Shown here: positions 54,801 to 64,000 of the stretch, in pieces | Position numbering within the stretch: the first letter of the stretch is position 1 | Layout of the letters: every line of letters starts with the position of its first letter | Source: Blastomussa wellsi | Lineage: Eukaryota; Cnidaria; Anthozoa; Scleractinia; Plerogyridae | Assembly: GCA_947652115.1 (NCBI GenBank) | Contig: OX393562.1 | Location: 4,354,830 to 4,418,829, forward strand | Direction of reading: 5' to 3' | Length of the DNA stretch: 64,000 nucleotides | The notes under the pieces: model-generated | What the model saw: the letters and a program-made list of their open reading frames with translations, nothing else | Told to the model about the DNA's origin: nothing | Databases searched by the model: none | Position numbers and translations under genes: made by a program

Positions 54801-57004
54801 ATCTTGAATAACCAAGATCATGCATAACCAAGATCTTGCATAACCAAGATCATGCATAACAAAGATCTTGCATAACCAAGATCTTCCCTAACCAAGATCT
54901 TGAATAACCAAGATCATGCATAACCAAGATCTTGCATAACCAAGTTCTTGCATAACCAAGATCTTGCATAACCAAGATCTTGCCTAACCAAGATCTTGCC
55001 TAACCAATATCTTGCATAACCAAGATCTTGCATAACCAAGATCATGCATAACCAAGATCTTGCATAACCAAGTTCTTGCATAACCAAGATCTTGCATAAC
55101 CAAGATCTTGCCAAACAAAGAACTTGCCTAACCAAGATCTTGCATAACCAAGATCTTGCACAACCAAGATCTTGCCTAACCAAGATCTTGCATAACAATG
55201 ATCTTGCCTAAACAAGATCTTGCATAACCAAGATCCTCCCTAACAAAGATCTTGCATAACCAAGATCATGCATAACCAAGATCTTGCATAACCAAGTTCT
55301 TGCATAACCAAGATCTTGCATAACCAAGATCATGCATAACCAAGATCTTGCAAAACCAAGATCTTGCCTAACCAAGAACTTGCCTAACCAAGATCTTGCA
55401 TAACCAAGATCTTGCATAACCAAGATCTTGCATAGCCAAGATCTTCCCTAACCAAGATCTTGCATAACCAAGATCATGCATAACCAAGATGTTGCCTAAC
55501 CAAGATCTTGCATAACCAAGATCTTGCCTAACCAAGATCTTGCCTAACCAAGATCTTGCATAACCAAGATCTTGCATAACCAAGATCTTGCATAACCAAG
55601 ATCTTGCCTAACAAAGATATTGCATAACCAAGATCTTGCCTAACCAAGATCTTGCATAACCAAGATCTTCCCTAACCAAGATCTTGCATAACCAAGATCA
55701 TGCATAACCAAGATTTTGCCTAACCAAGATCTTGCCTAACCAAGATCTTGCCTAACCAAGATCTTCCCTAACCAAGATCTTGCATAACCAAGATCATGCA
55801 TAACCAAGATCTTGCCTAACAAAGATATTGCATAACCAAGATCTTGCCTAACCAAGATCTTGCATAACCAAGATCTTCCCTAACCAAGATCTTGAATAAC
55901 CAAGATCATGCATAACCAAGATCTTGCATAACCAAGTTCTTGCATAACCAAGATCTTGTAACACCAAGTTCTTGCATAACCAAGATCTTGCATAACCAAG
56001 ATCTTGCCTAACCAAGATCTTGCATAACCAAGATCTTCCCTAACCAAGATCTTGAATAACCAAGATCATGCATAACCAAGATCTTGCATAACCAAGTTCT
56101 TGCATAACCAAGATCTTGTAACACCAAGTTCTTGCATAACCAAGATCTTGCATAACCAAGTTCTTGCATAACCAAGATCTTGCATAACCAAGATCTTCCC
56201 TAACCAAGATCTTGCATAACCAAGATCTTGCACAACCAAGATCTTGCATAACCAAGTTCTTGCATAACCAAGATCTTGCATAACCAAGATCTTTCCTAAC
56301 CAAGATCTTGCCTAACCAAGATCTTGCATAACCAAGATCTTGCATAACCAAGATCATGCATAACCAAGATCTTGCATAACCAAGTTCTTGCATAACCAGA
56401 ATCTTGCATAACCAAGATCTTGCCTAACCAAGATATCGCATAATTAAGATCTTGCCTAACCAGGATCTTGCCTAACCAAGATATTGCATAACCAAGATAT
56501 TGCATAACCAAGATCATGAATAACCAAGATCTTGCATAACCAAGATCTTGCATAACCAAGATCTTGCATAACCAAGATCTTGCCTAACCAAGATCTTGCA
56601 TAACCAAGATCTTGCCTAACCAAGATCTTGCCTAACCAAGATCTTGCATAACCAAGATCTTGCATAACCAAGATCTTGCATAACCAAGATCATGCATAAC
56701 CAAGATCTTGCATAACCAAGTTCTTGCATAACCAAGATCTTGCATAACCAAGATCTTGCCTAACCAAGAACTTGCCTAACCAAAATCTTGCATAACTAAG
56801 ATCTTGCATAACCAAGATCTTGCCTAACCAAGATCTTGCATAAGCAAGATCTTCCCTAACAAAGGTCTTGCATAACCAAGATCATGCATAACCAAGATCT
56901 TGCTAAGCAAGAACTTGTCTAACCAAGATCTTGCATAACAAAGATCTTGCATAACCAAGATCTTGCCTAACCAAGATCTTGCATAACCAAGATCTTCCCT
57001 AACC
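51804..57004. repeat. Mosaic of 7-kb-block fragments
   Basis: No gene is visible. Pieces match the 7-kb HOR: 52.23-52.6 kb matches 47.6-48.0 kb (offset 4,640), and 54.04-54.4 kb matches 23.26-23.63 kb (offset 30,783). 56.3-56.67 kb matches 24.52-24.9 kb (offset 31,775), with AGATATCGC at 56431. AAGGCCTTCCATTACC occurs three times within 1.8 kb (52319, 53311 and 54127), the 53311 unit being preceded by CCG instead of CCA. CTTGTAACACCAAG words cluster at 52.74, 53.59, 55.95 and 56.12 kb. The close spacing of landmarks suggests repeated short exchanges. Confidence 0.75.
56895..56909. repeat. 15-bp unit (register shift -1), unduplicated
   Basis: The unit reads AGATCTTGCTAAGCA. The equivalent place in other copies of this word (for example near 25125) has TTGCCTAAGCA, so one C has been lost. 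Unit phase moves from 15 to 14 modulo 16. No second copy of this short unit was found. Confidence 0.93.
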
Positions 57005-60000
57005 AAGATCTTGCATAACCAAGATCATGCATAACCAAGATCTTGCATAACCAAGTTCTTGCATAACCAAGATCTTGCATAACCAAGGTCTTGCCTAACC
57101 AAGATCTTCAATAACCAAGATCTTGCATAACCAAGATCTTGCCTAACCAAGATCTTGCCTAACCAAGATCTTGCATAACCAAGATCTTCCCTAACCAAGA
57201 TCATGCATAACCAAGATCTTGCATAACCAAGATCTTGCATAACCAATATCTTACCTAACCAAGATATTGCATAACCAAGATTTTGCCTAACCAAGATATT
57301 GCATAACCAAATTATTGCATAACCAAGATCTTGCCTAACCAAGATCTTGCATAAGCAAGATCTTGGATAACAAAGATCTTGCCTAACCAAGAGCTTGCAT
57401 AACCAAGATCTTGCATAACCAAGATCTTGCCTAACCAAGATCTTGCCTAACCAAGATCTTGCCTAACCAATATCTTGCCTAACCAAGATCTTGCATAACC
57501 AAGATCTTGCATAACCAAGATCATGCATAAACAAGATCTTGCATAACCAAGTTCTTTCATAAGCAAGATCTTGCATAACCAAGATCTTGCCTAACCAAGC
57601 ACTTGCCTAACCAAGATCTTGCATAACCAAGATCTTGCATAACCAAGATCTTGCCTAACCAAGATCTTGCATAACCAAGATCATGCATAACCAAGATCTT
57701 GCGTAACCAAGAACTTGCCTAACCAAGATCTTGCATAACCAAGACCATGCATAACCAAGATCTTGCATAACCAAGTTCTTACATAACCAAGAACTTGCCT
57801 AACCAAGATCTTGCATAACAAAGATCTTGCATAACCAAGATCTTGCCTAACCAAGATCTTGCCTAACCAAGATCTTGCATAACCAAGATCTTGCCTAACC
57901 AAGATCTTGCATAACCAAGATCTTGCATAACCAAGATCATGCATAAACAAGATCTTGCATAACCAAGTTCTTGCATAACCAAGATCTTGCATAACCAAGA
58001 TCTTGCCTAACCAAGAACTTGCCTAACCAAGATCTTGCATAACCAAGATCTTGCATAACAAAGATCTTGCCTAACCAAGATCTTGCGTAACCAAGATCTT
58101 CCCTAACCAAGATCTTGCATAACCAAGATCTTGCCTAACCAAGATCTTGCCTAACCAAGATCTTGCATAACCAAGATCTTGCCTAACCAAGATCTTGCAT
58201 AACCAAGATCTTGCATAACCAAGATCATGCATAAACAAGATCTTGCATAACCAAGTTCTTGCATAACCAAGATCTTGCATAACCAAGATCATGCATAACC
58301 AAGATCTCGCATAACCAAGTTCTTTTATAACCAAGATCTTGCCTAACCAAGATATTGCATAACCAAGTTCTTGCATAACCAAGATCTTGCATAACCAAGA
58401 TCTTGCCTAACCAAGAACTTGCCTAACCAAGATCTTGCATAACCAAGATCTTGCATAACCAAGATCTTGCCTACCCAAGATCTTGCATAACCAAGATCTT
58501 CCCTAAACCAAGATCTTGCATAACAAAGATCATGCATAACCAAGATCTTGCATAACCAAGTTCTTGCATAACCAAGATCTTGCATAACCAAGATCTTGCC
58601 TAACCAACATCTTGCCTAACCAAGATCTTGCATAACCAAGATCTTGCATAACCAAGATCATGCATAACCAATATCTTGCCTAACCAACATCTTGCCTAAC
58701 CAAGATCTTCCCTAACCAAGATCTTGCATAACCAAGATCATGCATAACCAAGATCTTGCATAACCAAGTTCTTGCCTAACCAAGAACTTGCCTAACCAAG
58801 AACTTGCCTAACCAAGATCTTGCATAACAAAGATCTTGCATAACCAAGATCTTGCCTAACCAAGATCTTATATAACCAAGATCTTCCCTTACCAAGAACT
58901 TGCCTAACCAAGATCTTGCATAACAAAGATCTTGCATAACCAAGATCTTGCCTAACCAAGATCTTGCATAACCAAGATCTTTCCTTACCAAGATCTTGCA
59001 TAACCAAGATCATGCATAACCAAGATCTTGCATAACAAAGATCTTGCCTAACCAAGATCTTGCGTAACCAAGATCTTCCCTAACCAAGATCTTGCATAAC
59101 CAAGATCATGCATAACCAAGATCTTGCATAACCAAGATCATGCATAACCAAGATCTTGGAAAACCAAGATCTTGCATAACCAAGATCTTGCATAAAAAAG
59201 TTCTTGCATAACCAAGGTCTTGCCTAACCAAGATCTTGCCTAACCAAGATCTTGCATAACCAAGATCTTGCATAACCAAGATCATGCATAACCAAGATCT
59301 TGCATAACCAAGTTCTTGCATAACCAAGATCTTGCCTAACCAAGATATTGCATAACCAAGTTCTTGCATAACCAAGATCTTGCATAACCAAGATCTTGCC
59401 TAACCAAGAACTTGCCTAACCAAGATCTTGCATAACCAAGATCTTGCATAACCAAGATCTTGCCTAACCAAGATCTTGCATAACCAAGATCTTCCCTAAC
59501 CAAGATCTTGCATAACAAAGATCATGCATAACCAAGATCTTGCATAACCAAGTTCTTGCATAACCAAGATCTTGCATAACCAAGATCTTGCCTAACCAAC
59601 ATCTTGCCTAACCAAGATCTTGCATAACCAAGATCTTGCATAACCAAGATCATGCATAACCAAGATCTTGCCTAACCAACATCTTGCCTAACCAAGATCT
59701 TCCCTAACCAAGATCTTGCATAACCAAGATCATGCATAACCAAGATCTTGCATAACCAAGTTCTTGCCTAACCAAGAACTTGCCTAACCAAGAACTTGCC
59801 TAACCAAGATCTTGCATAACAAAGATCTTGCATAACCAAGATCTTGCCTAACCAAGATCTTATATAACCAAGATCTTCCCTTACCAAGAACTTGCCTAAC
59901 CAAGATCTTGCATAACAAAGATCTTGCATAACCAAGATCTTGCCTAACCAAGATCTTGCATAACCAAGATCTTTCCTTACCAAGCTCTTGCATAACCAAG

Positions 60001-60157
60001 ATCATGCATAACCAAGATCTTGCATAACCAAGATCTTTCCTTACCAAGATCTTGCATAACCAAGATCTTGCCTAACCAAGATATTGCATAACCAAGATAT
60101 TGCATAACCAAGATCTTGCATAACCAAGATCTTCCATAAGCAAGATCTTCCCCAACC
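57005..60157. repeat. 3,153-bp HOR, copy 1
   Basis: Variant order repeats immediately downstream at offset 3,153 bp (197 units plus 1, because one unit is 17 bp). Landmarks shared with copy 2 are AAGGTCTTGCC followed by TCTTCAATAACC near 57090, AAATTATTGC near 57310, AAGCACTTGCC near 57598, the 17-bp unit at 58494, GATCTTATATAACC near 58865 and TTGGAAAACC near 59157. It has a unique A-rich unit CATAAAAAAG near 59191. Much of the content resembles 8.9-11.0 kb rather than the 7-kb HOR, so it was built from a different part of the array. Confidence 0.88.
58494..58510. repeat. 17-bp unit (register shift +1)
   Basis: The unit reads AGATCTTCCCTAAACCA. It has three A residues where TTCCCTAACC units have two. 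Unit phase moves from 14 to 15 modulo 16. It has a partner at 61647. Confidence 0.95.
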
Positions 60158-63100
60158 AAGATCTTGCATAACCAAGATCATGCATAACCAAGATCTTGCA
60201 TAACCAAGTTCTTGCATAACCAAGATCTTGCATAACCAAGGTCTTGCCTAACCAAGATCTTCAATAACCAAGATCTTGCATAACCAAGATCTTGCCTAAC
60301 CAAGATCTTGCCTAACCAAGATCTTGCATAACCAAGATCTTCCCTAACCAAGATCATGCATAACCAAGATCTTGCATAACCAAGATCTTGCATAACCAAT
60401 ATCTTGCCTAACCAAGATATTGCATAACCAAGATTTTGCCTAACCAAGATATTGCATAACCAAATTATTGCATAACCAAGATCTTGCCTAACCAAGATCT
60501 TGCATAAGCAAGATCTTGGATAACAAAGATCTTGCCTAACCAAGAGCTTGCATAACCAAGATCTTGCATAACCAAGATCTTGCCTAACCAAGATCTTGCC
60601 TAACCAAGATCTTGCCTAACCAATATCTTGCCTAACCAAGATCTTGCATAACCAAGATCTTGCATAACCAAGATCATGCATAAACAAGATCTTGCATAAC
60701 CAAGTTCTTGCATAAGCAAGATCTTGCATAACCAAGATCTTGCCTAACCAAGCACTTGCCTAACCAAGATCTTGCATAACCAAGATCTTGCATAACCAAG
60801 ATCTTGCCTAACCAAGATCTTGCATAACCAAGATCATGCATAACCAAGATCTTGCGTAACCAAGAACTTGCCTAACCAAGATCTTGCATAACCAAGACCA
60901 TGCATAACCAAGATCTTGCATAACCAAGTTCTTGCATAACCAAGAACTTGCCTAACCAAGATCTTGCATAACAAAGATCTTGCATAACCAAGATCTTGCC
61001 TAACCAAGATCTTGCCTAACCAAGATCTTGCATAACCAAGATCTTGCCTAACCAAGATCTTGCATAACCAAGATCTTGCATAACCAAGATCATGCATAAA
61101 CAAGATCTTGCATAACCAAGTTCTTGCATAACCAAGATCTTGCATAACCAAGATCTTGCCTAACCAAGAACTTGCCTAACCAAGATCTTGCATAACCAAG
61201 ATCTTGCATAACAAAGATCTTGCCTAACCAAGATCTTGCGTAACCAAGATCTTCCCTAACCAAGATCTTGCATAACCAAGATCTTGCCTAACCAAGATCT
61301 TGCCTAACCAAGATCTTGCATAACCAAGATCTTGCCTAACCAAGATCTTGCATAACCAAGATCTTGCATAACCAAGATCATGCATAAACAAGATCTTGCA
61401 TAACCAAGTTCTTGCATAACCAAGATCTTGCATAACCAAGATCATGCATAACCAAGATCTCGCATAACCAAGTTCTTGCATAACCAAGATCTTGCCTAAC
61501 CAAGATATTGCATAACCAAGTTCTTGCATAACCAAGATCTTGCATAACCAAGATCTTGCCTAACCAAGAACTTGCCTAACCAAGATCTTGCATAACCAAG
61601 ATCTTGCATAACCAAGATCTTGCCTACCCAAGATCTTGCATAACCAAGATCTTCCCTAAACCAAGATCTTGCATAACAAAGATCATGCATAACCAAGATC
61701 TTGCATAACCAAGTTCTTGCATAACCAAGATCTTGCATAACCAAGATCTTGCCTAACCAACATCTTGCCTAACCAAGATCTTGCATAACCAAGATCTTGC
61801 ATAACCAAGATCATGCATAACCAATATCTTGCCTAACCAACATCTTGCCTAACCAAGATCTTCCCTAACCAAGATCTTGCATAACCAAGATCATGCATAA
61901 CCAAGATCTTGCATAACCAAGTTCTTGCCTAACCAAGAACTTGCCTAACCAAGAACTTGCCTAACCAAGATCTTGCATAACAAAGATCTTGCATAACCAA
62001 GATCTTGCCTAACCAAGATCTTATATAACCAAGATCTTCCCTTACCAAGAACTTGCCTAACCAAGATCTTGCACAACAAAGATCTTGCATAACCAAGATC
62101 TTGCCCAACCAAGATCTTGCATAACCAAGATCTTTCCTTACCAAGATCTTGCATAACCAAGATCATGCATAACCAAGATCTTGCATAACAAAGATCTTGC
62201 CTAACCAAGATCTTGCGTAACCAAGATCTTCCCTAACCAAGATCTTGCATAACCAAGATCATGCATAACCAAGATCTTGCATAACCAAGATCATGCATAA
62301 CCAAGATCTTGGAAAACCAAGTTCTTGCATAACCAAGGTCTTGCCTAACCAAGATCTTGCCTAACCAAGATCTTGCATAACCAAGATCTTGCATAACCAA
62401 GATCATGCATAACCAAGATCTTGCATAACCAAGTTCTTGCATAACCAAGATCTTGCCAAACAAGGATATTGCATAACCAAGTTCTTGCATAACCAAGATC
62501 TTGCATAACCAAGATCTTGCCTAACCAAGAACTTGCCTAACCAAGATCTTGCATAACCAAGATCTTGCATAACCAAGATCTTGCCTAACCAAGATCTTGC
62601 ATAACCAAGATCTTCCCTAACCAAGATCTTGCATAACAAAGATCATGCATAACCAAGATCTTGCATAACCAAGTTCTTGCATAACCAAGATCTTGCATAA
62701 CCAAGATCTTGCCTAACCAACATCTTGCCTAACCAAGATCTTGCATAACCAAGATCTTGCATAACCAAGATCATGCATAACCAAGATCTTGCCTAACCAA
62801 CATCTTGCCTAACCAAGATCTTTCCTAACCAAGATCTTGCATAACCAAGATCATGCATAACCAAGATCTTGCATAACCAAGTTCTTGCCTAACCAAGAAC
62901 TTGCCTAACCAAGAACTTGCCTAACCAAGATCTTGCATAACAAAGATCTTGCATAACCAAGATCTTGCCTAACCAAGATCTTATATAACCAAGATCTTCC
63001 CTTACCAAGAACTTGCCTAACCAAGATCTTGCATAACAAAGATCTTGCATAACCAAGATCTTGCCTAACCAAGATCTTGCATAACCAAGATCTTTCCTTA

Positions 63101-63360
63101 CCAAGCTCTTGCATAACCAAGATCATGCATAACCAAGATCTTGCATAACCAAGATCTTTCCTTACCAAGATCTTGCATAACCAAGATCTTGCCTAACCAA
63201 GATATTGCATAACCAAGATATTGCATAACCAAGATCTTGCATAACCAAGATCTTCCATAAGCAAGATCTTCCCCAACCAAGATCTTGCATAACCAAGATC
63301 ATGCATAACCAAGATCTTGCATAACCAAGTTCTTGCATAACCAAGATCTTGCATAACCAA
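60158..63360. repeat. 3,153-bp HOR, copy 2
   Basis: Second tandem copy. The offset is 3,153 bp up to about 62.3 kb and 3,121 bp after it, because two units including the CATAAAAAAG unit are absent. Private differences include CTTGCACAAC near 62066, TTGCCCAACC near 62101, and CCAAACAAGG in place of CCTAACCAAG near 62456. Around 63361 it stops matching copy 1 (GATCTTGCC where copy 1 has GGTCTTGCC) and continues into the 176-bp triplet, so the junction is visible. Confidence 0.88.
61647..61663. repeat. 17-bp unit, duplicate of the one at 58494
   Basis: Same three-A unit in the same context, 3,153 bp downstream. Unit phase moves from 15 to 0 modulo 16. Confidence 0.95.
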
Positions 63361-63823
63361 GATCTTGCCTAACCAAGATCTTGCATAACCAAGATCTTGC
63401 ATAACCAAGATCTTGCCTAACCAAGATCTTGCCTAACCAAGATCTTGCATAACCAAGATCTTGCATAACCAAGATCAAGCATAACCAAGATCTTGCATAA
63501 CCAAGTTCTTGCATAACCAAGATCTTGCATAACCAAGATCTTGCCTAACCAAGATCTTGCATAACCAAGATCTTGCATAACCAAGATCTTGCCTAACCAA
63601 GATCTTGCCTAACCAAGATCTTGCATAACCAAGATCTTGCATAACCAAGATCAAGCATAACCAAGATCTTGCATAACCAAGTTCTTGCATAACCAAGATC
63701 TTGCATAACCAAGATCTTGCCTAACCAAGATCTTGCATAACCAAGATCTTGCATAACCAAGATCTTGCCTAACCAAGATCATGCATACCCAAGATCTTGC
63801 ATAACCAAGATCTTGCATAACCA
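63296..63823. repeat. 176-bp HOR triplet, right end of window
   Basis: Copies start at 63296 (AGATCATGC), 63472 and 63648 (both AGATCAAGC), spaced exactly 176 bp. This matches 44511-45038 at offset 18,785 (1,174 units plus 1) and 2353-2880. The TTGCCTAACC variants occupy the same places. The sequence continues as in 2.9-3.05 kb up to the end of the window, so block T/U presumably continues beyond it. Confidence 0.88.
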
Positions 63824-64000
63824 AGATCTTGCCTAACCAAGATCTTGCATAACCAAGATCTTCCCTAACCAAGATCTTGCATAACCAAGATCATGCATAA
63901 CCAAGATCTTGCATAACCAAGTTCTTGCCTAACCAAGATCTTGCATAACCAAGATCTTGCATAACCAAGATCTTCCCTAACCAAGATCTTGAATAACCAA

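Larger units (their letters stand above)
1..64000. repeat. 16-bp satellite array, about 4,000 head-to-tail units
   Basis: The entire window is a tandem array of AGATCTTGCATAACCA with scattered substitutions. Every stretch read is in the same orientation, judged by the non-palindromic CATAAC linker, and no unrelated sequence interrupts it. The unit holds the 10-bp palindrome CAAGATCTTG plus a 6-bp linker. Consensus composition is 6 A, 4 C, 2 G and 4 T. Frequent variants are TTGCCTAACC, TTCCCTAACC, AGATCATGC, AGTTCTTGC, AGAACTTGC, AGATATTGC and AGATCAAGC. Tandem structure and unit length are seen directly. Satellite DNA of a eukaryotic nuclear chromosome is inferred from array size and nested higher-order structure. 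Chromosomal location and species cannot be told. Both ends of the window lie inside the array, so total length is unknown. Confidence 0.98.

Noticed and set aside
1..64000. More than 150 minus-strand open frames of 60-201 residues with the repeat LVMQDLGYARSWLCKI
   Set aside because: They follow from the absence of stops in the reverse-complement unit and from 16 not being divisible by 3. Most that I checked start at a TTG, end at whichever variant unit creates a stop, overlap in several frames at once, and have no ribosome-binding or promoter context. No coding feature is reported.
1..64000. CRISPR array
   Set aside because: The 16-bp repeats are contiguous with no spacers, are too short for a CRISPR repeat, and no cas gene is present.
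1..64000. Ice-nucleation-type or other 16-residue repeat protein
   Set aside because: The 48-bp/16-residue period matches in length only. It comes from three 16-bp DNA units, no ice-nucleation motif is present, and no frame stays open beyond about 200 codons in 64 kb.
1..64000. Interstitial telomere repeat, because TTCCCTAACC units contain CCCTAACC
   Set aside because: The match is a single 8-base stretch per 16-bp unit, occurs in a minority of units, is never tandem as CCCTAA, and is easily derived from TTGCATAACC by two substitutions.
1..64000. CENP-B box or a known named satellite
   Set aside because: I see no match to the CENP-B box and do not recognise the 16-bp unit as a named family. 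A repeat-database search would be needed, so no name is given.
1..64000. Transposon, LTR, tRNA or rRNA embedded in the array
   Set aside because: Reading through the window shows only 16-bp units and their variants. No stretch departs from the unit long enough to hold such an element.
1..64000. Rho-independent terminators, because of the hairpins with AT-rich flanks
   Set aside because: The hairpins follow automatically from the palindromic unit, have no T-run after the stem, and recur every 16 bp.
1..64000. Bacterial or phage origin with iterons
   Set aside because: Iteron arrays have a few to a few dozen units beside a replication gene. About 4,000 units with kb-scale HORs and no gene do not fit.

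Overview
The whole 64 kb window is one continuous, head-to-tail tandem array of a 16-bp unit, about 4,000 copies, written here as AGATCTTGCATAACCA. I find no unique-sequence island, no credible protein gene, no RNA gene and no transposon. The array runs off both ends of the window: base 1 is the first base of a unit and base 64000 falls inside one. The sequence does not identify the organism. An uninterrupted short-unit array of this size with nested higher-order repeats (HORs) is what eukaryotic nuclear satellite DNA looks like (centromeric, pericentromeric, subtelomeric, or on a sex or B chromosome). I know of nothing similar in bacteria or phage.

Each unit carries the 10-bp perfect palindrome CAAGATCTTG (BglII site AGATCT, GATC core) and a 6-bp linker CATAAC. 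Any two adjacent units can therefore form a 10-bp stem with a 6-nt loop on either strand. The consensus has no CpG and no CHG site and is 62.5% A+T. The main variant classes are TTGCCTAACC, TTCCCTAACC, AGATCATGC, AGTTCTTGC, AGAACTTGC, AGATATTGC and AGATCAAGC. Their order spells longer words that reveal the HORs.

Layout: 1-5.2 kb holds one block twice (offset about 3.9-4.0 kb), with a triplet of 176-bp (11-unit) repeats at 2353-2880. From 5.2 to 9.9 kb lie founders of blocks seen later, plus a 560-bp tandem duplication. From 10.0 to 13.0 kb is a second copy of 1.26-4.3 kb (offset 8,672-8,720). From 12.6 to 14.8 kb is a local duplication of about 1 kb. From 14.8 to 16.5 kb is mosaic. A 2.6-kb block at 16.54-19.15 kb is followed by two near-identical 7,072-bp copies (19.15-26.22 and 26.22-33.1 kb). 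The 2.6-kb block and a third, internally deleted 7-kb copy recur at 34.4-43.3 kb. From 43.4 to 45.8 kb the 1.3-3.6 kb material returns. From 45.4 to 56.9 kb is a mosaic of 2,208- and 4,224-bp-offset duplications plus pieces of the 7-kb block. From 57.0 to 63.3 kb are two tandem copies of a 3,153-bp HOR, and the last 0.7 kb re-enters the 176-bp triplet.

Unit length is almost invariant. Only five units depart from 16 bp by net phase (15 bp at 18,497, 36,336 and 56,895; 17 bp at 58,494 and 61,647). Four of these are copies made by block duplication, so about three independent events explain them.

The many minus-strand reading frames are an arithmetic by-product. The reverse complement has no stop in any frame, and because 16 is not divisible by 3 all three frames read the same 16-residue peptide. 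They are not annotated as genes. The window is best read as satellite that grew by repeated unequal exchange or amplification. All comparisons were made by eye from variant landmarks, so block edges are approximate.
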